Source of the DNA: Strongylocentrotus purpuratus
Taxonomy: Eukaryota; Echinodermata; Echinoidea; Camarodonta; Strongylocentrotidae
DNA length: 64,000 bases
Reading direction: 5' to 3'
Assembly (NCBI RefSeq): GCF_000002235.5
Contig: NW_022145613.1
Span: 4,638,447-4,702,446, forward strand
The notes beneath the pieces were generated by a model that did no database searches, had not been told where the DNA came from, and saw nothing but the letters and a program-made list of their open reading frames with translations. The translations under genes and the position numbers were made by a program. Shown piece after piece: positions 36,690-48,800 of the stretch. The first letter of the stretch is position 1. Each line of letters opens with the position of its first letter.

Positions 36690-37095
36690 GTAAGAGAGGG
36701 AGATGTGGGGTAAGTGGAGAGAGGGATATAGAGGAGGCAGAAAGAGAGAGAGAGAGAGATAGAGAGAGAGTGGGAGAGACGGGAGAGAGAGAGAGGGAGA
36801 GGGGGAGAGAAAGAGAGGCGGAGACAAAGACAGAGACAGAAAAGACAGATAGAGAGAGGGGGCAACAGTGAGCTGTTGGGAAAAATGAAAGGTGTGGAAT
36901 GGAGAAAGTAGAGAGAGGGTAGAAAGGGAGGAGGAACGGATGGGTGGGAGTGGGACAGGGGTGAGTGGAGAAAAGGGGGAGGGAGAAGGAGCAGAGAGCA
37001 TGAGAGAAATTCATGTAGAAAGAAAGGAAATTGTCGGGAAAGGTGGAAGGAAGGTGAGAGAAAGTAAGAAGAGAGGAGGGAAGGAAAGAGAGATT
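36690..37095. repeat. Long polypurine (GA/GGA-rich) tract
   Basis: About 400 bp of the plus strand is almost entirely purine (GAGAGA, GGAGA, GGGAG variants) with only scattered interruptions, 0.65-1.1 kb upstream of the LDLa/EGF start codon. The apparent Ser/Leu-rich and Arg/Glu-rich reading frames across it are compositional artefacts. Confidence 0.9.
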
Positions 37096-37099
37096 TAGG

Positions 37100-38680
37100 A
37101 CAAATCCTTACTCATTTCCAGTTTCATTCTCATTATTGGAGTGATAGGTCGTGGCGTTCATACCTTGATTCCTTCCCGATCCACAGGAGGGTTTTGCTAT
37201 GATAAGCCACAACAATCAGCAATATCATTGATTACCTGAGTAGGTCTCTCATATATACTTTGACTGCTTTTTTAATGCATTGCACTTATCAAAGAGTATG
37301 CTACTTTTTGAGTCGTCAACTCACCAAGATGTACCAAAAAAAAGTATTTAGATGATGTACTCCTTGATATTCTTTGTACGTACGAACGAAAAAAGAAAAA
37401 TTCCACAACGTTAAAATTACCGGCAAAATTATATTCAAAGTGTCATGACAAGTGCTTCGGACAGAAGAGGCACTCCCCCCCCCCCCCCACAACCGAAAAA
37501 CTAGCAAAAATACCTATAAAATCATCTGCTCAAAATTTATAAAAAAGCTTCTCAACATTTTGAGATACAGTTGATATGCTATTAAGCAAAGAATATGATT
37601 TTCGGTGATGAATTTTCTTTAATAATTATTTTTTAGTTACACCTCAGTTGAGGCTTTTAATTCTGGATTTAAGAACAAAATTATAATTAAAAGAATTATT
37701 AAAAAAAAAGAAAGGAAAAGAAAAGAAAAGAAGGACAAAATGCAAATCCAGACCACAGCGTTTGGGAATAAAAAGGCATACAGTGTGTGGGGGTGATTGT
37801 GTGATGGTGTGTATTCATGGGAGGGTGGTTGCGTAAGCTTGTTCGTCAATTATGCCCCTTCTTTCTGAGAGAAAACTATTATGCATTTACATGTTATACA
37901 TTATAACTTAGTGCTTGATCAATACAAAAAAATATTCCCAAATGATTATAATACATGGCATTTGAAGTGAAAAGCGAAATTGATGAATACTCAATCGAGT
38001 CGCGAAAGGCAGAGAAAGAGTGTGTAACGTCAACAAAATTCAGCCAGTAAGTCACTTAACTCAGAGAATTATCTGTCATTGCTGCTAAATCAAAAATAGA
38101 CAACACATCACCTCCAAAAAGGTGACTGCATGAAATAAGAACTTTAACATACAATTTTTTTCCAACGTGCGTCATCAACTTTCTGCTTTTAACTCTTTGC
38201 CTCATTACAGCGATTAATTTCTATCACTTGACGCACCACCCTGCATTTAATTAGATTAAAGGATTACCTCTATAGCTATCTGACAAATCTTGCGAGAGGA
38301 TCGTGAGAATTACCAAATCTATAATTAGTAGATTCGTATATCCTATCCATAGATCATACAAACTATTGGAACGGATAGCCCCATTCTTTTTAACACGTCT
38401 GGGATAACCTGTATTAATACCGAAGTACATTAGTATATATACAAGGACCCTATTGTGTCGATGCCCACTCTTATTTGGAGGCGGGGCGTGTCCCCCTGAT
38501 TGACGCCCATGCCCCTTCAGTTACATGAGACAAGCTCTGCACATGAAGACGACAACCCTTTGTAAACCTGGGCGCCTCCTCCTCCTCAAAAAAGAAAATC
38601 AGGTCCAGGTGAAAAAATGTGAGCTCTCTCATACCTTCTATTCCTTTCTATTACTACACGTTCATGGACGTGGAAGAACG
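37100..38680. other. Intergenic, no gene seen
   Basis: C run at 37476-37489 and A-rich patch at 37700-37735; no exon recognised. Confidence 0.45.
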
Positions 38681-38682
38681 TT

Positions 38683-38770
38683 TAGGTGTCGTGGTCTAGT
38701 GGATACGTCACCACACTGTGGATCACATGGTTTGTGGTTCGAATCCCACCGCGGCACTAATATATATGGG
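38683..38770 (+). mobile_element. tRNA-derived SINE head
   Basis: GTGTCGTGGTCTAGTGGATA (A box TGGTCTAGTGG) followed by GGTTCGAATCCCACCGCGGC (B box). It closely matches the head of the SINE at 47020. The anticodon arm does not form a normal 7-nt loop, so this is not a functional tRNA gene. Confidence 0.8.
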
Positions 38771-39464
38771 GCCCCCGAGTCAAAAGTGAAATGTTGCGAA
38801 ATGCATTGTAGTCAACAGTGGATTTGTTTAGATGATGGATTGTGTTTTAAATGATAATGAGGTAGTCATGCCTGAGGTGCAATATGATGTTTTTTTTAAA
38901 TACACCTTTGACATGTATACTAAATTTCAAAATGTTATTAACTTTAATGTTACACAAAACCAGGGAGTTGGGATGTATGGAGATACCGTCTTGAAAGAAT
39001 TTCAACCAAAGATCCCCTCTGGAAATCCAAATCATACGTAATGTTACGCAACGCCGTCTGCTTCTTTAAGTTTTCTATTCACTCGGTCGTAAAAATTGGA
39101 GGCATCAAACTTAAAAGTATGCGTGGCACCGCAAAAATGACGTCATGGTCAGTGAAGATGTATATAGCTATAACATATAAAGAACAGAATCCACAACATA
39201 TGACCAATGCAACTTTCTATTGGTTATCAAATGTTTTTTTCGAGCTCGATCGGGTAAACCTTATGAAGACATAGCCATTGGAACCAAAACAAAATAAGGT
39301 TCTCATCATCACGATTTTCTCATCTAATTATTGACATTTTCCGAAAATTTAAAAAATTTTGTTCATAGGTGATAGCTAGGAAGGTAGTCTAATGTTTTGT
39401 CCCCCCAAAAAACTCAATGAAATTGTTTTATATGTTTTGTTTACGCATGTGTTGGATGAGGGTT

Positions 39465-39710
39465 AGTAGTTGTCGATTCATCACCACTGTTCACCCCGAG
39501 TACGGGCCAGCAAAGCATATGCCGCCGTGCTCGCCGGGCTAGGCTTTGGGTGGATAGGGGGACTTAGTGCTACCAGGGAGCTATGCGGTCTCGGAGTGGG
39601 ATTAAGGGGGTTCCGGTAGGGGAAACATAATACGCGCGGTACCACGGATGACTTCTAAGGGGCCTCTTGGACAGGTATATGTCCGTTCATTCCAACTCCC
39701 TGGTAAAACA
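39465..39710. other. Unexplained G+C-rich island
   Basis: About 245 bp, strikingly richer in G+C than its AT-rich surroundings (GCCGCCGTGCTCGCCGGGC, ACGCGCGGTACCACGG). No open frame of note, no tRNA, 5S or rRNA pattern I recognise, no inverted ends. Confidence 0.5.
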
Positions 39711-39855
39711 CTGTAAGAAGATGCTCATTTGGGTATTCTATTAAGGGTATTCGTTTTGCACATAACAATAAAAAGATATTACAGTGTCAACATTTTGTTG
39801 TCTTTCTTTCAATCTCCCTTCTCATTCCTCTAGATTTTGTTTTAAAGTGAAATAG

Positions 39856-39990
39856 GGGGGGGGGGGTGGAAGAGAGAAAAGAAAAGGGAGAGATGGAGAG
39901 GGGAGAGGTGGAGAAGGGGAGAGGTGGAGAAGGGGAGAGGTGGAGAAGGGGAGAGAGAGAGAGAGAGAAAGAGAAAGAAGCGAAAGAGAA
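39856..39990. repeat. G run and GGAGA-type purine tract
   Basis: A run of G near 39856-39866, then GGAGAGGTGGAGAAGGGGAG repeated about three times (period about 18), then (GA)n. Confidence 0.9.
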
Positions 39991-40029
39991 AGAAGCGAAG
40001 GAGAAATAACACATGTATACATACTAGAC

Positions 40030-43000
40030 AATGTACAGAATTGTTATTTTTGAAAAATACATTTAATACCATTTCGTCCAATATTTCACCAACAAAGCTG
40101 CAATACCTATTGTGATATTGTCACTTTTATCTCTAAAATAACAAAAAATACTTAAGGTGCATAAAACAACAAAATATTTATATTTTAACAAACAGTGAGG
40201 ATTAAAAATATATTCTATTGTTAATAAAATTAATTAGTTAAAAAAAGTTAATATTTTCAACAAAATGATCACAAAACTACAATAATACATATTGGAATCT
40301 AAATGGAAAAAGAAATAGACCCATGACATTATCAAACTTCACATCGATTGAACCAAAAGATAGCTCTTGTGATCACATAGCCTTTGAAATGCCAACTAAA
40401 GGGAAAGTTGAAGACATGTTATCATTGTTTCTCGGAGGGGGGGGGGGGGGGGCAAATTTAAAACTATTTGGATTTACCTGATGACAACTGCCATCAATCA
40501 CCAAGAGTGGATATCACTTTGTAAAAGATAGACTTTACATAAATGAGTTAACATATATCAAATTAATTGTAAGGAAAAGTCATCATATATATTCAGTATC
40601 TGAAAGATAGATGACAAAGCCTCTCACAGCAAGCTCTCTGTTGGACCCCAAGTTTTGCAGCTGCGTGCAATGTTTGCACACACAACCACTAATAATTCCT
40701 CAGAAGTTTCTTCAATTGTTCGGTGTGTATGCAAACTATGATACAATGCAGATGGGAAAATGTCTTTGAGGTATCTTATAAACATTTGCTGGTCTAAAGT
40801 TACTTAATTACAACATGATTGATTCAATTAAAGTCTTTCAATTATAAATAAATTACAAATAGCCCTATTCTTACTCAGCAATATATACAAACAAGGCACT
40901 CAGTTAAGCTAAATTAATGACATGAAATGCTTGAATACACACTTTAAATTTCATGTATTTTGCACATAATGTATCATCAAAGTATTACACTATGATATGA
41001 TAAAAAGGACAGAATCGATAATTAACTACGATAAAAACATGAAGATTTAAAAAGAATATATATGACAATTGCAAATAGGTTTAACAATCAAACTAACACA
41101 TTAACATCACATAATAAAAGTAATATTACAATACACAAATTTGCTGGAATACTTAAGTAGTTTCTTGAAGGGGGACTAATCCCAAAGAATGAGTGTAGAT
41201 ATTCTGTAAAACGAGATGAATTCATGCCTTTTGATTTATAATATATCTTTAAAAAACGTGTACACAAGATATATAAATGAAGATTTCTTGGCAAGATGTT
41301 ATGCCTTTTAGCATGACATGGGCGCAGCCGTTGTATCATACGCCAAGCTTTAATTGGAACAACTTTTAATTCAATAACAAAACCTTAACTGTCCAATGAG
41401 GGAAAACCATAGCTGTGAAAGTAAAATATATAATAGGGTAACAATTGTAACTCATTTATTTAAAATACTAAAATACAGCGGTTGAAAAATCCATTTCATT
41501 TTTGCGAAACCTTCACCCAGAACGGCATCAACTTATTCATGCAATGTGCATTCTGGCAATTGGAGTATAAAGGATAATAGCAGGTGAATGAAATGCTTCA
41601 ACACTACAAACACCTGGGAAGGAAGCATCCATAGATTTGAATACATTTAGTTGATAAACGATTCCCATAGTACGTCATGCAATCAAGAAAATGGCGATGC
41701 CTATGTCTTGCTGAGAAACTGTACATTATTCTTTCTTTATGCCTTTCTCATACACTATATTGGGGAATCTTGTAGATTGATGGGCAAGATTGCAGTAAAT
41801 CCCTCAGAACAACCAACGTTATTCTGTGGGGTTAGATCTCCTGTAAGTCATATAAAAACCCAAAATGCCAAATATAGAGTAAAGACAACACTTTGTAAGG
41901 TTTGGACACCTGTTTCATGCACAGAGCTTGGCATCCTTTTTGGGTATCCTGGGGAGAAGCCGGAACACCCAACCCAATTCAATTGTTTTTCTTTCCTAAA
42001 TCTTTGATTGTGTGCAAATTTCTAATATTCTACCTGCATATATAATACTGTTACACCAATACCCTACATTTATGTGTGATTTTCACTGGTTTGTTGCTGT
42101 CAAACCACATCCGATCCCAGTCTTAACTTGGAAAAGCTGCTTCAGGGATTACCTCATCTCAGCTTCAAGATTAAGGTTTGTATACATGTACTACAACAAA
42201 ACATTCTCCCTTTTTTTAGAGGGGGGGGGGGGATGTTAACAAAATTTATTTATACATGTATAGTGGTAAATTTGAATATCCGAAAATGCTGTTTTTGTAA
42301 CGGTTTCACCAGACTAACTTGTCACCGATTATGGTCCGACAGTCATCAATTGAAAAAAGTATACAGACACCTCTAATACTCTGTGGAGTCATATCTAAAT
42401 GCAGAAAATCACCTTACTGTATGTGCCTATGCTGACACATACATGTACCAGGACATAAATCTGCAATTCTACCGTTAGTTTTCAGGTCAACTAAAAGCTC
42501 TCTCACACAAATAGCCGAATTATACCAGTACTGAAAAGTATTGCATAAAACAAAAGGAATTACAACGGCCATGATTATGTAACAAGTATGTGTATAGCCA
42601 TTTAAAATGCAAGGATTTGTGTAGCTAAAATCAATCATTGTAACTTGTTAATAATAACAGGTATTACAAAACAGAGCTCAACTAGTTATTTTTCTGTGTA
42701 TGTAACTCAGCTATTATACATTCTCAATCATATCATTTGACAGACCACAATCATGCATATTTTATTACATCCAGCATACACTCCTAAAGATTTTGTGGTA
42801 TTTTACTCTTCATCATAACCACAAGTCTAGATTACTGTTACATTGACAAACAAAAAACATGACTACACATTGACAAAACATCACAACAATTTTGGGCATG
42901 AAAAGCATACAACTTCATACATTTCAACAATAAAAAGTAACAGAAAGAAAAAACTATATTTAATTCATACGCATATCTTGAAAAGCCTCGATCCCCAGTA

Positions 43001-44740
43001 CTGGAATTATACATATACATGTACTTATCTCATCCATCATTTCTACCAGATTCATCCATTCAATATTTCCATATACAAATATACATGTAGGAAAGTGGAA
43101 AATAGGAAATCCAACTAAATATCTGTGACCATATATCATGCACCCTTTTTTGTGTTGCTGTCATGAATGGCTTTCAACTAGAGCCGATTGAGTCTTTTCT
43201 CAATGAAAGGCTCATATACAAGACCTTACTTAGAGCTCATGTGACCATTTGGGAGAGCAATCTGATAGTATTTACATTTCTAGATTGTCGTAAGAACATG
43301 AAGACCTAATACAATGTCATTAAAAATCAACTTGTAAGAGGTCTGATCGTGTTATACCTGTTACATTTAGGCAAGAAATATTGGTTTTCATGGTAAACAG
43401 ATGAACCATTGGAACTTCTCGCAGCAAATCAATATACTGAAATCAAGTCAAAATTATATATCCTTCAATCACATCGCCCTTAAAACAAAATATACATGCA
43501 GCTAAATCTACATTGAGACAACAGGAACCTACATATACACACCTTTGATATAATACAATCATATAACCACCAGTTGAGCATATGTACAAATAAATCATTA
43601 TATTCTACAAGCTGAAGAAATTACAAAATAGCCAAAATGTACATATCAAGCAATGAAACAAGAATGTGCGTGTGATTTGGTATAACAAGTTTCTAATAAT
43701 TTAGTGGAAATGCGGTATACAGCTTAGAATTCATACATTGTTGATAAAAATCCAAAAATATATATAAATTATAGCAACTTACTCTCTTCTTAATACATGT
43801 AAATTCAGGAAAAATGACATGATGACCTTCCAGGGTCAAACAAAATATCGACCTCAATACAATAAATATCATCTTGAAGTTGTATCTGGGCCACGTACCA
43901 TATAGAGTTGCAATTGATCTGAATCAATGGCAAGTCCTCTAATATCAATCACAAGCTTACAGTCTTCTATCTCTTATGTACATTGTTTATAAGCCAGGGC
44001 CCAGATTTTAATGTCTAAAAGATACTAATTATACACACAAGAATATTAGCATCAGTCTTTGGTAGAAATATTTGATCCATCCTCGACATAAACACATTTG
44101 CTTAAAGAGAACAACACGTACCATCACACACACATGTACATTTGATAAAGAAGTACAGATCATCATTACTCAATCATAGAGTCATAAAAGGGTTTTACTC
44201 ATTGGACACATTCATTGGGCATTTCAAACCGTATGATGTTACCCATCATCCAACAAAAATATGGGCTTTCAATAAATCATTCATGAGCGACCGGAAATAA
44301 CGCGGTTGTAGAGATGACCCAGCTTGACACTATCAGTTTGGGAAGAAAATAATCTGCATTTGACGCATTATGAATATATCCTATTCTATTTGCATCCTGA
44401 GACAAAATGATGCCATCCTATCCAAATATGCATTCATTTGAATTTTTAAGAAGCATTAAAATGTTTTTCATGAATTTGTATAATTGTCTTTTTATTAAGA
44501 AAAACAAAATTAGTAAAATTTTCCATTTTGATTTGTACATTGTAAAAATGGGACCATTAGTTCTTGGATATCTTCATTGAATATTTGTTCTAAAAAAACA
44601 ACATTCAATTATATGGAAGTAAATTTTGAACCCAAGGTAGTCACATCTATTTGTTGAATGAACTATTAAAGTGACGATACTGGTTGCTGGTCTTGGAACT
44701 GGGATAGTTGTTTCCTTAGCCCTTAGGATAAATCATGAAG
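40030..44740. other. Repeat-poor AT-rich block, no gene seen; possible distal MGAT5 3' UTR
   Basis: Lies just past the MGAT5 stop on the gene's strand. It is AT-rich with many ACATGTA motifs, G runs at 40437-40452 and 42221-42232, and one decayed MITE (43885-44013). No exon with splice signals was recognised. Candidate minus-strand AATAAA sites exist near 44491-44496 and 44743-44748, so most of the block is probably intergenic. Confidence 0.4.
43885..44013. mobile_element. Decayed MITE, GGGTCCTGT family, copy 2
   Basis: CTGGGCCACGTACCATATAG ... GCCAGGGCCCAG ends. The interior AGAGTTGCAATTGATC...AATCAATGGCAAGTCCTC matches the element at 46523-46660. Confidence 0.65.
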
Positions 44741-44742
44741 AC

Positions 44743-44748
44743 TTTATT
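44743..44748 (-). terminator. Candidate MGAT5 polyadenylation signal (AATAAA)
   Basis: Minus-strand AATAAA 860 nt after the MGAT5 stop; another at 44491-44496. Position only, no transcript support. Confidence 0.3.
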
Positions 44749-44960
44749 GGACATAAGATAACAAGACAGAGTAACATTATTTAAAGCTTGAGTGTATTAA
44801 CATGATATTTTGATCCTATGTTTTGGCCCTGTATTGAAGTACCAGGATAATGAGGTTGGTCACACAAGCCTACAGAACCCATTATCCAGGGTGTATCTTT
44901 GATTGATCCATTATTGGGGGGCACAACTTCCCCTGATTGAGGTCCTTCACAACGGATCCA

Positions 44961-45233
44961 GGCTAACTCGGACCCTGGGACAATTCGGCCCGCTGTAAAA
45001 ACGGTCATTTTACCCTAACCCTAACCCTAACCCTAACCCTAACCCTAACCCTAACCCTAACCCTAACCCTAACTCTAACTCTAACTCTAACTCTAACTCT
45101 AACTCTAACCCTAACCCTAGACCTAACCCTAAACCTAACTCTACCTCTAAACCTAACCTTAAACCTAACCCTAAACCTGCAAAAACTGACTATTTTTGCA
45201 GCGGCCCAAGTTGTCCCCGGGTCCGAGATAGCC
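44961..45233. mobile_element. Foldback element with internal telomere-like repeats
   Basis: Inverted ends of about 45 bp: left GGCTAACTCGGACCCTGGGA...CGGCCCGCTGTAAAAA; the right end, reverse-complemented, GGCTATCTCGGACCCGGGGA...GGGCCGCTGCAAAAA. The whole interior (45011-45179) is CCCTAA and its variants. It sits 375-650 nt past the MGAT5 stop, so it may be transcribed in the 3' UTR. Confidence 0.88.
45011..45179. repeat. Interstitial (CCCTAA)n array with CTCTAA/CCTAAA variants
   Basis: About ten perfect CCCTAA units, then about six CTCTAA units, a return to CCCTAA, then mixed ACCTAA/CCTAAA units. On the MGAT5 strand it reads TTAGGG. The Val-Arg open frame across it is an artefact. Confidence 0.97.
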
Positions 45234-45607
45234 CGACTCACTTCACAACATATGAAGCAAGTCCATATGAGTCATCAAAAAGAATCATGTTGTCCGATGG
45301 AGATTCACTATCTTCTGCCAAACTTTGAGAACAATTTCAGTTACGTCCACTGCATCAGTCATCCATAAGAGTTTCAACCATTGTAAATTTCAACTTCATC
45401 TTTTTTTAACCAGATGATTACCATTTGATGTGATACAAGGATTGTCCATACGCTCCAGCCAGAGTTGACATCATCTCTTGGTATTTAACAGCGCAGGGTC
45501 TCATGAAACTGCTGTAAGTACAAGTTCACCGACATCCCATTGAAACGCGTGTTAAACTTATGACGGTTCGATGATACGCTGCCCAGGTGAACGTCGGCTA
45601 ATCTGAC

Positions 45608-45821
45608 TCACTCTCCTCTGCACTCTTTGCAGAGCGCCACCTGCCCCCTGATGTAGTCCCTGCATGGACACACCCGCTTGTGGTTGGAGCCACCCCCAGC
45701 ACAGCTGTAGAGAAGGTGGTGGGCCTGTGTGTAGCATTTGGTTGATAAGAGTGTAGACTCCATGGCTGGGGCATAGATCTCCTCTACAGCATATGCACTG
45801 GAACACTTTACTGCAGTGGCA
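45608..45821 (-). CDS. MGAT5: MGAT5 terminal exon
   Basis: TTTCAG acceptor; 214 nt to TGA at 45610-45608. Encodes HHLLYSCAGGGSNHKRVCPC and RDYIRGQVALCKECRGE, the conserved cysteine-rich C-terminus. Confidence 0.97.
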
Positions 45822-48800
45822 CTGAAAGGGTTAAAGCACAGGATAAGAAAGAGTTACATATAAAGGCTTGTTCATATATTTCAAAAGCTCCCTCACAACA
45901 AAAATGACATTTGTTTTTTATTATTCAATTCAGTTTTATTCAATTCCTATAAAATATACAAAACAGAATACAAGTATGACAGAATAACAGTATAAATCCA
46001 TCAAGAGTACAAAATAAAGAAAAATGATAAAACAATAAAGCGATACATCAGATAACAACACAAGATAGAGCATTATTGGAATTGGGTGGTCATAAAAAAC
46101 CATGAGGATTTGTCGAGACTACCACCCTCTTAGAAATCAGTTGTGATTTTTTCCATTTATGTAATCAATTTTTTTTAATGACGGGTAAGGTATGATATAA
46201 CTCCTTGACCAGGAAAAGGACAAGTCCTCTGTCAGTATTTGTTAATTTGGTGTCCTACATGTTGTTCAGGAATGTGGGGTTCTGCAAGGAAATTGATATA
46301 AATTGCATCACATCACCTCATACATGGTCTGGGGGGCATTTCACAAAGCCTTTTTTCAATGACAAATAACAAAAATCAGTGACAAATCTGCTGATAACCA
46401 ATCAGAAGCAAGGATTTCAGTAGCTTATAACACAAATTGTCATTTGTCACTGATGACAAGTTTTGTGAAACGCCCCCCAGGTCTAATCTTTAGTAGGGCA
46501 ATTAATTTAAAACAAAGATCAGGGTCCTGTCATACAAAGAGTTGCGATCGATCCAAATCAATCGCAAGTCCTCCAATCAATTGCAAGTTTGCGATCTCTT
46601 GCGTTCATAGTTGCGATAAGTTGTGATTTATATCAACTCTTTGTATTAAAGACAGGGTCCAGATATACTCAAATCTGAGATGAGGTCAGTATGGTACGGA
46701 ATGTAACAGCTTGCATTTGCCTATATTGTCTTCTCCTTAAAGATAAAACAGACATATGGCTTGTTCATAAATGATGTGGGAAAGCCACACTTAAATCGTA
46801 ATTCAAACTCCATTTTCCTTTCTTAGTTAATTGTATTTTACATCATAAGGCTAAATTGTACACAACGGTTATCATACATAGTTTACTTACTTTTCAACAG
46901 TCTCCCTGCTATTCAATTGTTTAAAGAATCCAGGTTCACATATAAGATCTGCAAAATGAAAGAACAAGAGTAGACATGGATATGAGCATTGAGCAAGTTG
47001 TTATATTCATCTCAGAGGTGTCGTGGACGAGTGGATATGTCACCGGACTGTGGATCACAAGGTCAGCGGTTCAAGTCCCACCGCGGCACTAATGTCCTTT
47101 GCCAAGACATTGATCTACATTTAGCCACTCTCCACCCAGGTGTTAAATGGGTACCCGGTAGGATGCGAAAGCTAATGTACTTAGATTAGCAAGTGTGCGC
47201 TTGTAAAAATGACGCCTGGCTGGAATGCTTCCCAGGGAGTGGAGAACGTGCATACATTGTGTGCGGATATGCCTGAATCCGATGACCGGTATAATAATAT
47301 ATATATCTAAAGCGCTTGAAGAGTGCCTTCGGTCCTGAAAAGCGCTATATAAGAACAAGCTATTATTATTATCTTTTTTTTTAAACATAAGTTCAATGTG
47401 TGCATAAGTAGATAATAAGAGCAAATCATATAGAAGTTGACCTATCCTCATGATTTGTTTTCTTTCTTTAGAAAAAAAGAGGAAGGTTAATCAGAAAGAT
47501 TAAATCAAATGCCACTGATGCACCTTGCATTCTTTCAGGACAGGCATTATTTTATTTGAAATATATGAAACAGCCAAGCACCTAAATACAAAACATTGAA
47601 GGAATTATGTTAGAAAGGGGTTTCAACACAGCCAATATGTATGAAAAAAGTGTTTCTGAACTTGTATTGTATTTATTCGTCTATTCATGGTTAAACTCAC
47701 AATCAGTCAAAACATACTGCTCTTCAGCGAGTCCATGCACATGTTTGTTAAAAAACAAGTAAAACTATTAAACACAATAACATTGACAAACAAATATAGA
47801 ACAAATTCAAATATCTACAAACAAATATTTGAAAGAATGAAAATCACAAAAAGATAATCAATTAATAATACTCATAAAATTGTCAAGACTTACGATTTGT
47901 ACACCACCTAGCCCCCCCCCCCCCACCCCCTTTCCCAATTAATCAATGTGGTTGACAATTTAAGAATTCCTTTGCATGATTTTGTACTAGAACAACTTTG
48001 CATAAAACATCATGGGAAAGCAATAAGAATACTCCTCATACTGATATATGTACATCTGGAAAATGTTTTAAGGTTCTGAAACAAATTTTTTTTGAGCCAA
48101 ACCAGAAGATGTAGGCTATAGCCCTGAATGGGTTAGGCGACCTCCGATACAAAGACAAACCTCACACTCTCCCACATTTCTGTTCTGAAATAATTTTGAA
48201 TAATTCTGTACAGCAGATTTAACCATTGCCTACATCCATTGACAGCATGCTAGTTTCAAGTACCTTTATCATCCACTGAAAGCATATGACTTTACAAGTA
48301 AGCTTAAGCATAATCAGCATTCTGGATATAACAAAAGATAAGCTGTCACTTTCAAATACTATCTCATTCATAACCCATAATCGCTATGCTCAAAAGATGA
48401 ATATTTGCACTTGGTAGTTTCATGAAGAGAAAAAAAGAATCTTTCTGAATGCAAAGTGATTCTCTTTTGAGGCCACAGTATTCTTTTCATGTCCTTTATA
48501 CTTAAAGAAGAATTAACCTCTTTATAAGGAAGCATTATCACGACATAGAGTAAAACAACGTTTCAGTCACCAGACTGCAGATCACAAGGTACAGGGTTCT
48601 TTGGCAAGACGTTAATCTACATTCGCCACTCTCCACCCAGGTGTAAATGGGTACCAGATATGCTTGGGCGCTAGTTAACTTTGGCAGCTCGGCTACGACC
48701 AGGGTAATATGTGTAAAGCGCCATGAGCATCGGAGCCTGACGGATACTGGCGCTATATAAATAACCATATTATTAATATGATATAAAAAGAATTGCTGTA

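Noticed and set aside
36645..37014. Ser/Leu/Pro-rich minus-strand proteins
   Set aside because: Composition artefact of the polypurine tract read on the opposite strand.
38683..38760. Functional tRNA gene
   Set aside because: A and B boxes and a partial acceptor stem are present, but the anticodon arm is wrong and the same head recurs in a SINE at 47020.
45011..45179. Chromosome end or ancient telomere fusion
   Set aside because: Bounded by inverted repeats and embedded directly behind the MGAT5 terminal exon, so an element-borne array is simpler.
45005..45241. Val-Arg repeat protein on the minus strand
   Set aside because: It is the translation of the telomere-like hexamer array and its inverted flank.
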